Assembly (NCBI GenBank): GCA_964605705.1
Contig: CAZSDW010000013.1
Span: 1 to 64,000, forward strand
DNA: 64,000 nucleotides
DNA from: CAZSDW01 sp964605705
GTDB taxonomy: Bacteria; Fidelibacterota; UBA2242
Direction of reading: 5' to 3'
Both the position numbers and the translations under genes were made by a program. Numbering within the stretch: position 1 is the stretch's first letter; each line of letters begins with the position of its first letter. The notes beneath the pieces are model-generated. The model did no database searches. It was given only the letters and a program-made list of their open reading frames with translations, and was not told the origin of the DNA. Below, piece by piece: positions 47,450 to 58,200 of the stretch.

Positions 47450-49465
47450 ATGACCCAATTTGAAACCAGTCGCTGCTTGATGAAAAGAACCGGTTTTATG
47501 ATAATCCTGCTGAATCTGTTTGGAAGTCTTCTTTTTGCACAAAACATGAAGACCTACCAGGCGGAAGATGCAAGCTTCTATCACGCAAAAACCGAAGACG
47601 AGCATTCCGGTTATACCGGCGATGCCTATGTGAATTTTGATAATGAAGCCGGCAGTTATATTGAGTTTGTAGTGTTCATGGCTGAAAGTGATACACAGAT
47701 GATATATATCCGCTATGCGAATGGTGCCGATAGCGCCCGTCCAATGGTCGTTACGGTGAATACCAGTGAAGCAGACGGTATGCCGGCATTTGAATCAAGC
47801 GGCGCCTGGACAAATTGGGTAACAGATTCCATTGAAGTATTTTTAGCCGGGGGTGAAAACAGAGTGAGGTTTACCAGTGCGACCAGTGACGGTGGTCCGA
47901 ATATCGATCTGATCGATGTCACCGGAACACCAGGCATTGCTCGTTATGAACTGGTTATCAGTGTAATTGGCGAAGGCAGAATTGATGTAACGCCCCCCGG
48001 CACTGCCTTCGATGAAGGATCGGAACTGCAATTGACTGCCGTCCCGGATTCCGGGTGGGAATTTCGGGAATGGCAGGGTGATACCAGCGGAATTAGTAAT
48101 CCTCTGTCTCTGACGATGAATTCCGCGAAATCGATTACAGCGGTATTTATGACTGAATTTGATACCACCTTTGAATTTGAAGACAGTCCAATCGGTTTTG
48201 CGTCGGTGGATGCGCTGGGTCAAAATAGTACCTATGGTGGGATTGGTGGCGATACGACCATTGTCGAAACCGGTGAGGAATTGTTTCAAATATTGGATGC
48301 CCGGCGTGATCCCCACTTCGATCAGAACTACCCACCTCGGGTACTGTTAATTGTTGGGGTACTGACCTGGACTGACGAAGAGATGATGGACCTGAAGGAG
48401 AATTACGATTTGACGCTTATTGGGGATGATAATTATGCGATTATTGAGGGCTTTGGTCTGAATCTTTTCCGCAGTCACAATATTATTATCCGGAATATTG
48501 AATTCCGGAACGCACCCGATGATTGTATCAATGTGACCGATCCATTGTCCCATCATATCTGGATTGATCACTGTACCTTTTCAGATACTCCCGATGATGA
48601 TCCGAATGGTAGCCGTCATGACGGATTACTTGATATTAAGCATGGGGCAAGTTTTGTGACGGTTTCCTGGAATCATTTTTACAATCATGCCAAAACGGCT
48701 CTGCTGGGACATTCCGATAGTAATGGTGAAGAAGATATCGGCAGATTGAAAGTATCCTATCATCACAACTGGTGGGAAAATACCGGTTCCCGGCATCCTC
48801 GCACCCGATTCGGCGAAGTCCATGTGTTCAATAATTTTTATGACAATTCCGAAGGGAAAATGCTGTATGGTATTGGTGTTACCTGCTATGCGCAAGTGTT
48901 TGTCGAGGCGAATTACTTTGAAAACGTAGCAACTCCGGTTCTGATCTCCCAGGTTAATGATGACGAAGAAGTGCTCAGCGGTAATCCCGAGGGATATATT
49001 ATGGCATTGGATAATTACACAGTCAATTCTGGAACAATTGTTGAAAACCTTGAGAGTTACGCTTTCAATCCCAGTGATTATTATACCTATCAGCCTGACA
49101 ATCCGGCAATTTTACCCTCCTTGTTGATGAATTTCAGTGGAGCAGGAAAAATGAGTGAGCCGATAACAACTTTTGCGAATAAATCTCCAAAATCTCGTCC
49201 TATTGATTATATTTTGAATCAGAACTACCCGAATCCTTTTAATCCAACGACATCGATTTCTTTCCAGATTCCGAAATCCGGTTGGATTTGTTTGAATGTC
49301 TATGATATGGCAGGAAGGAATGTGGCTCAACTCCTGAATGAGTTCAAAGCCGCCGGTGAATATTCCCTGAAGTTTGATGCATCGTATCTGCCGAGTGGAA
49401 TATATATTTACCGGTTAGAATCTGAACAACAGTCACTGGCGCGAAAAATGATTTTAATGAAATAA
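47450..49465 (+). CDS. PL1 pectate lyase with carbohydrate-binding module and T9SS tail
   Basis: A 671-residue protein. After the signal peptide comes a CBM6/CBM35-like module (about 30-155, YQAEDASFY ... PNIDLIDVTG), a short beta repeat of the InlB-B/bacterial-repeat type (about 160-230, ISVIGEGRIDVTPPGTAF), then the PL1 lyase (about 240-565) with the Ca-site DDCINVTDPLSHHIWIDH, RHDGLLDIKHG, VTVSWNHFYNH and the catalytic-type arginine in SRHPRTRFGEVHVFNN. The T9SS tail ends the protein. It should cleave polygalacturonate at the surface while the CBM holds it to the wall. Either ATG 47450 (AGGA upstream) or 47480 (cleaner signal peptide) could start it. Confidence 0.9.
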   Translation: MTQFETSRCLMKRTGFMIILLNLFGSLLFAQNMKTYQAEDASFYHAKTEDEHSGYTGDAYVNFDNEAGSYIEFVVFMAESDTQMIYIRYANGADSARPMVVTVNTSEADGMPAFESSGAWTNWVTDSIEVFLAGGENRVRFTSATSDGGPNIDLIDVTGTPGIARYELVISVIGEGRIDVTPPGTAFDEGSELQLTAVPDSGWEFREWQGDTSGISNPLSLTMNSAKSITAVFMTEFDTTFEFEDSPIGFASVDALGQNSTYGGIGGDTTIVETGEELFQILDARRDPHFDQNYPPRVLLIVGVLTWTDEEMMDLKENYDLTLIGDDNYAIIEGFGLNLFRSHNIIIRNIEFRNAPDDCINVTDPLSHHIWIDHCTFSDTPDDDPNGSRHDGLLDIKHGASFVTVSWNHFYNHAKTALLGHSDSNGEEDIGRLKVSYHHNWWENTGSRHPRTRFGEVHVFNNFYDNSEGKMLYGIGVTCYAQVFVEANYFENVATPVLISQVNDDEEVLSGNPEGYIMALDNYTVNSGTIVENLESYAFNPSDYYTYQPDNPAILPSLLMNFSGAGKMSEPITTFANKSPKSRPIDYILNQNYPNPFNPTTSISFQIPKSGWICLNVYDMAGRNVAQLLNEFKAAGEYSLKFDASYLPSGIYIYRLESEQQSLARKMILMK

Positions 49466-49466
49466 A

Positions 49467-50666
49467 ATGCTTATTCGTATAAATAAATATTATCTGATCA
49501 GTTTAATTTTTGTGGTTTTTAGCATCAATATCCTTATTGCTCAACCACATCAGGTACCTGCAAATACCGATTATCAGACGGTTGGTGTGAAAGAAAATTT
49601 ACCAATATTTTATCAATCAGCGAAAGATCGATTGACATTTCCACTATCCTGGTTAGCGGGTTCATATACTGATTTTAATCAATGGAAAGAAGATGCCAGG
49701 AAGAGGGTTTGGGAATCCTTTTTGACGTCAGCACCGGAAGTTCCATTTGATCCGCTTGTCATCGATAGCCAGGATCGTGACACTTATGTTGCCGAAAAAG
49801 TGGTTTTCAATATATCCGGAGACAGTCGGGTACTGGGATATTTGCTGAAACCCAAGGGACCGGGACCTTTTCCGGCAGTCCTGCTTCTGCATGACCACGG
49901 TGCCCGCTTTGATATTGGCAAGGAAAAAGTGGTGCGACCATTTGGTGATACTGCTGAACGGATTGCATCAGCGCAAGCTTATGCCGATAAATTGTATGGC
50001 GGCAAATTCATCGGCGACGAACTGGCAGTGCGTGGGTATATCTGTTTTGTTACGGATGCCTTGAATTGGGGTGATCGTGGTGGTGCCGGTTATGAGGGAC
50101 AGCAAGCCCTGGCGTCAAACCTGGCGAACCTGGGAATGTCCTATGCCGGAGTAATTGCCCGTGAGGATATGAATGCCGCACATTTTTTGGCAACCCTTCC
50201 CGAGGTCGATCCGAAACGAATTACTGCCGTTGGAATTTCCATGGGCGCATTCCGTGCCTGGCAGGTGGCGGCTGTGACTGATGATATTCAGGCAGCGCTG
50301 TGTATTTGCCGGATGGCATCCACAAAAGAATTAATGGTTCCGGGAAATAACCTGACACGAGGACAATCGGCATATCCTACCACTCATCCCGGATTGATGA
50401 ATTACCTGGACACTCCCGATCTTGCCAGTTTAGCCTGTCCCAAACCGATGCTGTTTTATAATGGAAAGGATGATCATCTATTTCCTGTATCGGCGGTTGA
50501 AATTGCCTATAGTAAGTTGCGCGAGGTCTGGAAATCGCAAAATGCTGAGGATAAACTGGTTACTAAATTCTGGCCGGTGAAGCATGAATTTTCACTGGCA
50601 ATGCAGGACGAAGCGTTTCAATGGCTCGATCGTTTTATGCAGCCGCAGAGTGAGCAGAAAAAATGA
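49467..50666 (+). CDS. Secreted alpha/beta-hydrolase esterase (dienelactone-hydrolase-like)
   Basis: A 399-residue alpha/beta hydrolase with a signal peptide ending near LIAQPH. The nucleophile is the serine in GISMGAF, the acid is in NGKDDHLFP, and the base in VKHEFSLAM. The GYLLKPKGPGPFPAVLLLHDHGA segment is the typical oxyanion-side strand of the acetyl xylan esterase / dienelactone hydrolase group common in plant-polysaccharide loci. It starts one base after the PL1 stop and overlaps the CE8-like gene by four bases. A pectin acetylesterase or a feruloyl/glucuronoyl-ester cleaving role is plausible. No T9SS tail, so periplasmic. Confidence 0.75.
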   Translation: MLIRINKYYLISLIFVVFSINILIAQPHQVPANTDYQTVGVKENLPIFYQSAKDRLTFPLSWLAGSYTDFNQWKEDARKRVWESFLTSAPEVPFDPLVIDSQDRDTYVAEKVVFNISGDSRVLGYLLKPKGPGPFPAVLLLHDHGARFDIGKEKVVRPFGDTAERIASAQAYADKLYGGKFIGDELAVRGYICFVTDALNWGDRGGAGYEGQQALASNLANLGMSYAGVIAREDMNAAHFLATLPEVDPKRITAVGISMGAFRAWQVAAVTDDIQAALCICRMASTKELMVPGNNLTRGQSAYPTTHPGLMNYLDTPDLASLACPKPMLFYNGKDDHLFPVSAVEIAYSKLREVWKSQNAEDKLVTKFWPVKHEFSLAMQDEAFQWLDRFMQPQSEQKK

Positions 50667-51934
50667 TTAAAAATGCTGCATTATCTAAAGAACGATTGAT
50701 TATTATCAGCATTATGATGCTGATGAGTTGTCAGCAGCTGATTGCCCAGCATAAGGCGTTCATCATCGTTGATCAGACCGGAAACGGTGATTTTACAAGC
50801 CTGACAGCCGCCATTAATTCGCTGCCGATGTTCAATTATGAGCGCAAAACAATCTTCGTTAAAAATGGCGTTTATGAAGAGAAAATTCGATTGGATCAGG
50901 ACAATATTACTCTCCAAGGAGAAGATCGGATCAAGACCATTATTCAATTTAATCAGTTACGATCGGATTGGGATCGGGCGAAAGATTCCATCGGTCCGGC
51001 AGTGATCAACCTGCATGCAGATGATATTATTATCAGGAATTTAACGATACAAAATACGCAGCCGGAAATCGGTCCGCATGCCTTTGCGATTTATGGTACC
51101 GGAACCCGGACGATTATTTTAAACTGTAATGTTTTCAGTAAGGGTGGAGATACGGTCTCACTCTGGAATTATAAAACCGGTATGTACTATCATGCTGATT
51201 GCCATTTTCAGGGGGCTGTGGATTTTGTCTGTCCCCGCGGCTGGTGTTTTATAAAGAATTCCGAATTTTATGAATATAAAGAAACCGCCGCAATCTGGCA
51301 CGCCGGCGGATTTCAACAGGACCAGAAATTTGTCATTGTGAATTCAAGATTCGATGGCGTTCCGGGTTTCAAACTGGGACGGCATCACTACGAAGCCCAA
51401 TTTTACCTGTTGAATTGTCAATTTTCCGAGACTATGAGCGATGAGCCAATCTATCGCGTAACTTATCCTGATGATCCAAGCCGTAATCGTCCGTTTAATT
51501 GGGGGGAACGTTATTATTTTCATAATTGTCACCGCGAAGCTGCTGATTTTGGTTGGTTCAAAGATAACCTGAGTACGGCGGAAGGACTAGCATCTGTTGA
51601 AGATATCACGGCAGCCTGGACTTTTAATGGCAGCTGGGACCCGGAAACCAACATAGGACCCCGGATTGTCGAATATCATATTATAGACAATGAAGTTCTG
51701 TTTCGGTTCGATGAACAAATTAGTGTGATTGGTACGCCGCTGTTGGAATCTGAATCCGGTAGCCAATTCCGGTATAAATCCGGGGGAGGCTCGGACACGA
51801 TCGGATTTACTGCCCGGAACAGTGTTGAAAAAAAAGACCTGGCGGGATTGAAAATCAGGAGCGGTGGTAAATTGTCCGGTACTATTGCTACGGTCAGGGA
51901 ACGTCCTGCTGACCTTAATATCAATATCCAATGA
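50663..51934 (+). CDS. Divergent pectin methylesterase (CE8), single domain
   Basis: A 423-residue CE8-family protein with a signal peptide ending ILIAQHK-like (LLIAQHKAF). The beta helix begins at VDQTGNGDFTSLTAAIN. The two catalytic aspartates are retained at D163 (GGDTVSLW) and D187 (GAVDFVCPRG), and the arginine at R240, but the usual Q of QDT is a glycine and LGRPW reads LGRHH. It therefore differs from the large surface CE8 at 40515 and may prefer short or oddly esterified oligomers. No T9SS tail. The last 80 residues form a separate beta-rich tail. It overlaps the esterase gene by four bases and leads into the PL10 gene by three. Confidence 0.8.
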   Translation: MIKNAALSKERLIIISIMMLMSCQQLIAQHKAFIIVDQTGNGDFTSLTAAINSLPMFNYERKTIFVKNGVYEEKIRLDQDNITLQGEDRIKTIIQFNQLRSDWDRAKDSIGPAVINLHADDIIIRNLTIQNTQPEIGPHAFAIYGTGTRTIILNCNVFSKGGDTVSLWNYKTGMYYHADCHFQGAVDFVCPRGWCFIKNSEFYEYKETAAIWHAGGFQQDQKFVIVNSRFDGVPGFKLGRHHYEAQFYLLNCQFSETMSDEPIYRVTYPDDPSRNRPFNWGERYYFHNCHREAADFGWFKDNLSTAEGLASVEDITAAWTFNGSWDPETNIGPRIVEYHIIDNEVLFRFDEQISVIGTPLLESESGSQFRYKSGGGSDTIGFTARNSVEKKDLAGLKIRSGGKLSGTIATVRERPADLNINIQ

Positions 51935-51937
51935 AAA

Positions 51938-53125
51938 ATGATTGAGAAAATGTTTAATAAAATCATTATTCGAAAAATATCCTTTTTATTCTCAGTGATC
52001 CTTATTTTTATGTCGTCAGTAAAAACACTCCATGCCCAGAACGGGCAGCTGGCGGCTCTCGACTATACAGTCAGGATACCGGAAAAGACGTCTCAATCGG
52101 CTCTCTGGGAAGATTTGCTGTTTCACCCCGCCAAATGGTACGGATCAAAAGATGCTGTGCAAATGGCTGAGCATATCCTGATTTATCAGCGAGGATCAGG
52201 GGGCTGGCCTAAAAATATTGATTTTAAAAATGCGGTCAGTCCTGCGATGGAAAAGGAATTGGCGGAATATGTCAATGAACCACTAGCGACTATTGATAAT
52301 GGGGCAACATATTCCCAGATGTGGTTTTTAGCCCTGGTTTATCAGCAGATCCATGACCAGCGCTATGTGCTGGCGTTTTTAAAAGGACTTGATTATCTGT
52401 TGAAAGCTCAATATGAAAACGGTGGCTGGCCGCAGTTTTACCCGCTTCGCAAAGGCTACTATTCTCATATTACCTATAACGATGATGCCATGATCGGTGT
52501 GATGAGGCTCCTGCGGGAGGTTGCGGGTAATACTCCGCTGTTCGGTTTCGTCGATCAAAAGCGCCGGGAGCAGGCAAGAATCGCTGTGGAAAAGGGAATT
52601 GATTGCGTATTAAAAACCCAGATTGTCGTGAATGGACAGTTGACTGCCTGGTGCGCCCAGTACCATGAAAAAACCCTGAAACCGGCAAAAGCCCGTGCCT
52701 ATGAATTGGTATCATTAAGTGGAAAGGAATCGGTCGGTATCACCTGGTTTTTAATGGAAATCAAGGAGCCGTCACCGGAAATCATTGCTGCAATTCAGGG
52801 TGCAATTGCCTGGCTCGATCAGGTGCGGATTGAAGGGATCCGTCAAATCAGTGTGCCAGATTCGAGCAGTCCGACCGGAAGGAACAAGATTGTAATTTCC
52901 GATCCGGGAGCCCCGTCTATCTGGGCGCGTTTTTACCTGATTGGCTCAAATAAACCCTTTTTTAGCGATCGGGATGGTAAAATTTATGAAAATATGTCGG
53001 ATATATCATCGGAACGGAGGAATGAATACGGTTGGCTGGGAAACTGGCCAAGTGAAATTCTGGACAGTTACTATCCGCAGTGGCAGCAACAATGGGCGCC
53101 CGAAAGGAATGTACTGCTTCAGTAA
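51938..53125 (+). CDS. PL10-family pectate lyase
   Basis: A 395-residue protein with an N-terminal signal peptide (ending LHAQNG). PL10 landmarks are QRGSGGWPKNIDF, IDNGATYSQMWFLALVY, QYENGGWPQFYPLRKGYYSHITYNDDAM, AWCAQYHEKTLKPAKARAYEL and RNEYGWLGNWPSEIL. These lyases cleave polygalacturonate with calcium, often endo-acting with an (alpha/alpha) toroid fold. No T9SS tail or CBM is present, suggesting a periplasmic enzyme for imported fragments. It starts three bases after the divergent CE8 gene. Confidence 0.9.
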   Translation: MIEKMFNKIIIRKISFLFSVILIFMSSVKTLHAQNGQLAALDYTVRIPEKTSQSALWEDLLFHPAKWYGSKDAVQMAEHILIYQRGSGGWPKNIDFKNAVSPAMEKELAEYVNEPLATIDNGATYSQMWFLALVYQQIHDQRYVLAFLKGLDYLLKAQYENGGWPQFYPLRKGYYSHITYNDDAMIGVMRLLREVAGNTPLFGFVDQKRREQARIAVEKGIDCVLKTQIVVNGQLTAWCAQYHEKTLKPAKARAYELVSLSGKESVGITWFLMEIKEPSPEIIAAIQGAIAWLDQVRIEGIRQISVPDSSSPTGRNKIVISDPGAPSIWARFYLIGSNKPFFSDRDGKIYENMSDISSERRNEYGWLGNWPSEILDSYYPQWQQQWAPERNVLLQ

Positions 53126-53235
53126 AATTTGGGAAATAAGCATTGTTTGAATTAAGCCAAAAAATATTTGAAATGGGACGTCAAAATATATCAATTGGAG
53201 ACCTCTCCGGGCGTTCCGCGAACAGGAGAAGTACG

Positions 53236-54843
53236 ATGAAGAGAATCAGTTTTAAGCAATTCGGAACCATCCTTGTCACCGGTATTCTGTCAATCATAAT
53301 CACCAATGCAGAACCTGCCCGACAATACTTTAATGTCCTGGATTATGGTGCTATTGCAGATGGCAATACCAGGAATACTGAAGCAATCGGTAAGGCAATC
53401 GATGCCGCGGTTACTGTGGGTGGCGGAACGATTTATTTCCCGGCAGGTGTTTACCTTACCGGACCGATTCATTTCAAAAGTAATATTCGCCTGTATGTCG
53501 ATGCCGGTGCTGTCCTGAAATTTAGCAGTGATTTTGATGATTACCTGCCCATGGTTTTATCACGCTGGGAAGGGACGACGGGTATGAATTTCTCACCGCT
53601 GCTTTATGGCTATCAAATCGAAAATGTTACCGTCGAAGGACGTGGTACTCTGGATGGACAGGGACAAGCCTGGTGGGAATTCTATGGTAAATTGAGAGAG
53701 GAAAACCGTAAATACGGTGAGGTCCGCACTCAATCAAAATGGCAGAAAATACACCGTGAGTTGAATAAAGATACCGCCATTCCGAATACCTGGATGTGGG
53801 ATAATAATAATTTTTTGCGTCCATCTTTTATCCAATTTTACGATTGCAAAAATATTCTGGTCAAAGATGTTACCATTATCAACTCACCCTTCTGGACTAT
53901 CAACCCTGAACTTTGCGATAATGTGACCGTCACCGGTGTGACCATCAGCAGTCCACCGGAATCTTACAACACCGATGGCATCAATCCGAGCTCCTGTACT
54001 AATGTCCACATATCCAATTGTCATATCAGTGTTGGTGATGATTGCATTACATTAAAATCAGGTCGGGATGAGGATGGTCGCCGAATTGCCAGACCAGCCG
54101 AAAATATTACTATTACAAACTGTACCATGCTGAATGGTCATGGCGGAGTGGTTATCGGCAGTGAGATGTCCGGTGATGTCCGTAAAGTTACCATTTCAAA
54201 TTGTATCTTTGATGGTACCGACCGGGGAATTCGCCTGAAATCCATGCGTGGTCGTGGCGGTGTTGTCGAGGAGATCAGGGTTGACAATATCGTTATGAAA
54301 AATATCCAGATGGAAGCGATTAAACTGAATATGGAATATCAGGAAACACCGGATGAACCGGTATCCGAGCGGACCCCCCGGTTTCGGAATATTCATATCA
54401 GTAACGTGACCGCCAATGAAGTAAAACAGGCTGGATTCCTGTTGGGACTGGATGAAATGTCAATTGAGAATGTGACGTTCAATAATATAAATATCGATGC
54501 AAAAAAAGGATTTGAATGTATCAATGTTAATAATCTTGAATTTCATAATCTTACGATCAATGCTGAAAATGGTCCGGTTCTGCAGGCTGAGAATATCAGA
54601 AATCTGGAAATTGAAGGAGTAAAAACCCTGGCGCCGAGTCATAAAACTCCGACTATTCTGCTGAAAAATGTATCGAATGTTTTTGTACATAATGCCAATC
54701 CACTGCCGGGTACCGGAAATTATCTGAATATCAGTGGGAAGCAGTCTGAAAATATTGTGGTTTCCGGGAATAATTTTCATAATGTCAAAACAGCTGTAAC
54801 AACGAGCAGTGATGTGCCCAAAGGCGCCGTGCTTGAAGATTAA
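53236..54843 (+). CDS. GH28 polygalacturonase
   Basis: A 535-residue right-handed beta-helix glycoside hydrolase. Family signatures are complete: NTDG with D247, GDDC with D268-D269, GHGG with H302, and the GIRLKS segment carrying the substrate arginine. ATG 53236 is chosen because AGGAGA at 53224-53229 precedes it and a signal peptide follows; an upstream frame extension lacks both. It hydrolyses homogalacturonan or rhamnogalacturonan, giving saturated galacturonate for the UxaC-UxaE route. No T9SS tail, so it should act in the periplasm. It is the last gene before a 380-base gap. Confidence 0.93.
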   Translation: MKRISFKQFGTILVTGILSIIITNAEPARQYFNVLDYGAIADGNTRNTEAIGKAIDAAVTVGGGTIYFPAGVYLTGPIHFKSNIRLYVDAGAVLKFSSDFDDYLPMVLSRWEGTTGMNFSPLLYGYQIENVTVEGRGTLDGQGQAWWEFYGKLREENRKYGEVRTQSKWQKIHRELNKDTAIPNTWMWDNNNFLRPSFIQFYDCKNILVKDVTIINSPFWTINPELCDNVTVTGVTISSPPESYNTDGINPSSCTNVHISNCHISVGDDCITLKSGRDEDGRRIARPAENITITNCTMLNGHGGVVIGSEMSGDVRKVTISNCIFDGTDRGIRLKSMRGRGGVVEEIRVDNIVMKNIQMEAIKLNMEYQETPDEPVSERTPRFRNIHISNVTANEVKQAGFLLGLDEMSIENVTFNNINIDAKKGFECINVNNLEFHNLTINAENGPVLQAENIRNLEIEGVKTLAPSHKTPTILLKNVSNVFVHNANPLPGTGNYLNISGKQSENIVVSGNNFHNVKTAVTTSSDVPKGAVLED

Positions 54844-55224
54844 CGCGGTCAGTTTCGCCTATGATTCTGGCTCCTGTCAACAGCCCTGATCTGGTCCGGC
54901 TGTTACAAATTTTGTCTCATCATTAAAAAGAATAAATACCTGTCTATAGGGGTAATATCTTTTATTTGACAACAGAGATTCAATTGGTTAATATTGAAAC
55001 GGTTCAAGCTAGTTTAATTTATGAAGAATGGAAATTAAAGTGTCAGTGAGAATTTATGATGAATACAGCCAGCGACGGAAAAGATCACAATTTTCCAGCT
55101 ACGGGAATTAGCGTGAACCGAATTATTAGCAATGTTTTAAATTAATAAAACGAATTTCAGGTAAAGTAAAATCTATCAGAACGGGATTTTAGGATTAGTA
55201 TATTCGATTACGGGGATTTGAAGT
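54844..55224. other. Intergenic region separating two pectin-locus transcripts
   Basis: These 381 bases hold no supported gene. They contain the best promoter/operator candidate of the window (54966-55007). The rest is AT-rich without an evident hairpin terminator. Confidence 0.6.
54966..55007 (+). promoter_or_regulatory. Promoter with an overlapping LacI-type operator
   Basis: TTGACA at 54966-54971 and TAATAT at 54989-54994 are 17 bases apart. Overlapping the end of the -10 box and the expected start site is TTGAAACGGTTCAA (54994-55007), a near-palindrome with central CG as bound by LacI-family repressors. The next gene starts at 55225, leaving a leader of over 200 bases. Confidence 0.5.
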
Positions 55225-58200
55225 ATGACACATAAACGAAACTTGTATTTTCCAAAACGAAGCAGCCTTGTCAATGGTATAATAATAGCTCTTCTGGGGC
55301 TTATGTTTGTGCCGCTATTCGTAAGTGCCCAATCAGTTTATGTGAATGAATTTATGGCATTAAACAATGCCACGATTACCGATGTTGACGGCGACTATTC
55401 GGACTGGATCGAAATTTACAATCCGGGTTCTGCCACAGTAAATTTGAACGGCTGGTCTTTGACCGATAACCGTGAAGAACCGCAAAAATGGTTGCTTCCT
55501 GAGATTGAAATCGAGGCGAATGGCTATCTGGTAGTTTTTGCTTCAGGGAAAAATCGCTCAAATCCGGATCAGGAGCTGCACTGCAATTTCAAATTAAGCG
55601 GCTCCGGTGAGTATTTTGCCTTTGCCGATTCAGCCGGCAATCCGGTGACCGAATTTGATCCGGCTTTTCCTGAGCAACAGAGCGATGTTTCCTACGGCTA
55701 TTTCGATGGTGATTATATAGCCACGACTCATCCGACACCGGGCGCGGAAAATCAATTAGGCGAGGGACAAATCCTAGGGGCACCGGTGTTCAATCATCAG
55801 CATGGATTTTATTCCGAGCCTTTCGAAGTGACGATCACGACTGATCTCGGGAGTGCGCAAATTTACTATACCCTGGATGGGAGTGAACCGACGGAATCAA
55901 ATGGTACCCTTTATTCTGCTCCGATTTTGGTCAATTCGACGACAATATTACGGGCAGTCATTATAAAATCGGCAAACCTGACCAGCCGAATTAATACGGT
56001 CACATACCTTTTTCTGAATGATGTGATCAACCAGCCCAATAATCCACCCGGGTATCCAGCGGAATGGGGACCCTATTTCGAAATCTCAGGGACTGCGATT
56101 GGCGACTACGAAATGGATCCGGAAATTACTCAAAATCCCGACTATGCCGATTTAATGGATGATGCTTTGCTGGCGCTGCCGACAATGTCCATTGTGACGG
56201 ATATTGATAATCTGTTTTCGCACAATACCGATCCGGAAACCGGTGGCATCTATATTTATACGGGACCTGCCGACGAAGGGGGGACAGAACTCGGTGAGGG
56301 CTGGGAGCGTGCCGCCTCGGTTGAATATTTTGACAGCGCTGGCACGGAAAATTTCCAGATAGACTGCGGGCTGAGAATTCATGGCGGACACAGTCGCCGT
56401 CCTGAAAAGACGCCCAAACATTCCTTCAGGATCGTATTCAGAAGTGAATACGGAGCTTCAAAATTAAATTATCCCTTCTTTAAAACGAATGAAGTTTCTT
56501 CCTATAATACCCTTGTATTACGGGCTGGCTATGGCAATAACTGGCTAAACCGAATAAGTAGCCGGCGGGATCGCGCCCAGTATCTCAGGGATACCTGGGC
56601 TAAAGATACTCAATTGGACATGGGCTATCATTCCGCGCATGGGACTTTTGTGCATTTATATCTTAATGGAATTTACTGGGGTATTTATAATCCGACCGAA
56701 CGTATTGATAAGGATTATGCCGTCAGCTATCTTGGTGGAAATGAAGAAGATTATGACATTGTCAAAGATTATAACCAGATCGCTGAGGGCAATGCCGAGA
56801 CCTGGAATGCAATGATGAGTATTGCCAATGGCGGATTGGAAAATAATACTAACTATCAGCTTATTCAGGGTAAAAATCCCGATGGAAGCTATAATCCGAA
56901 CTATATACCTTATCTGGATATTATTAATTTTATCGATTATATGATCATTAATTTTTACAGTGGCAATTGGGACTGGGATGCCCATAATTGGATCGCTGTC
57001 AGAAATCGGGTCAATCCGGGTAAAGGATTCAGATTCTTCAGCTGGGATTCAGAGCAAATCCTCGAGCAATTAAATGAAAACAGACTCAATACAAATAACA
57101 ACAATCGACCGACTCAACTTTTTCAAAGACTTCGTGAAAATCCGGACTTCGTTCGCTTGTTTGCCGATCGGGTCAATCTGCATCTTTTCAATGGGGGTGC
57201 CTTAACGCCGGAAGTCGCCGCGGATCGTTGGGCGCAGAGAGCCAATGAGATTGATTTAGCCATCATTGCGGAATCCGCCCGCTGGGGAGATTATCGCCGG
57301 GATGTCCACCAATGGTATGAAGAAGGTCCCTTTGATTTGTACGATAAGAGCGATTGGCTGGCTGAGCAGGACTACTTATTGACTCAATATTTTCCGCAAC
57401 GCAGCGATATTTTTGTGGACCAGCTCCGCCAGGCGGGACTTTTTCCAAATGCGGAAGCACCCCGGTTTTTTATTAACGGAAATCCGACAAATCGGAACGT
57501 GATCAATCCGGGTGATCAGTTGACGATGACGGTGCCCTCGGGTACGATTTATTACACGACCGACGGATCGGATCCGTTTGTTTCAGAGCAGGATAAAGAA
57601 GCTAGTGAGATTGTTCTATTGGCGGAAGATACTGATAAGAACGTGCTGGTACCTGTGTCGGATATCGGTACCGGCTGGCGAACAAACCTGGACTTTGATG
57701 ATTCCGGGTGGACACTTTGCAGCGGGGCGCCGGGCGGGATTGGTTATGAAATCTCCCGCGGATACGAGAATTTTATTACCCTGGATGTTTTGCAGGAGAT
57801 GAGAGACGGTGCCAATCCGAACACATCCTGTTATGTTCGGAGTATATTTGATATTAACAGCGCGGATTTGCAGAAAGTCAAAAGTTTAAGCCTGAATGTG
57901 CGCTATGATGATGGCTTTGTCGCTTATCTGAATAATGTCAAAATTGCAGAGGTTTTGGCACCACCAAACCCGACATGGAATTCCGCTTCGACTTCGACTC
58001 ACGAATCTACCGGATTGGAACCGTTTGATATTTCCCAATACATCAATCAATTAAAAGAACAGGATAATCTACTGGCAGTCCATGCCTTGAATGCTGATTC
58101 GATCAGCACTGATTTCATCATTAGTTTTGAACTAAGCGGAAGCGACGAGAGTATATCCGGCGGTGAAATTTCACCCGGGGCGCTAGAGTACGCCGGACCT

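Noticed and set aside
55056..55145. A 29-codon open frame starting ATGATG in the gap after GH28
   Set aside because: No ribosome binding site, no recognisable composition, and it lies in a region likely to be an untranslated leader.
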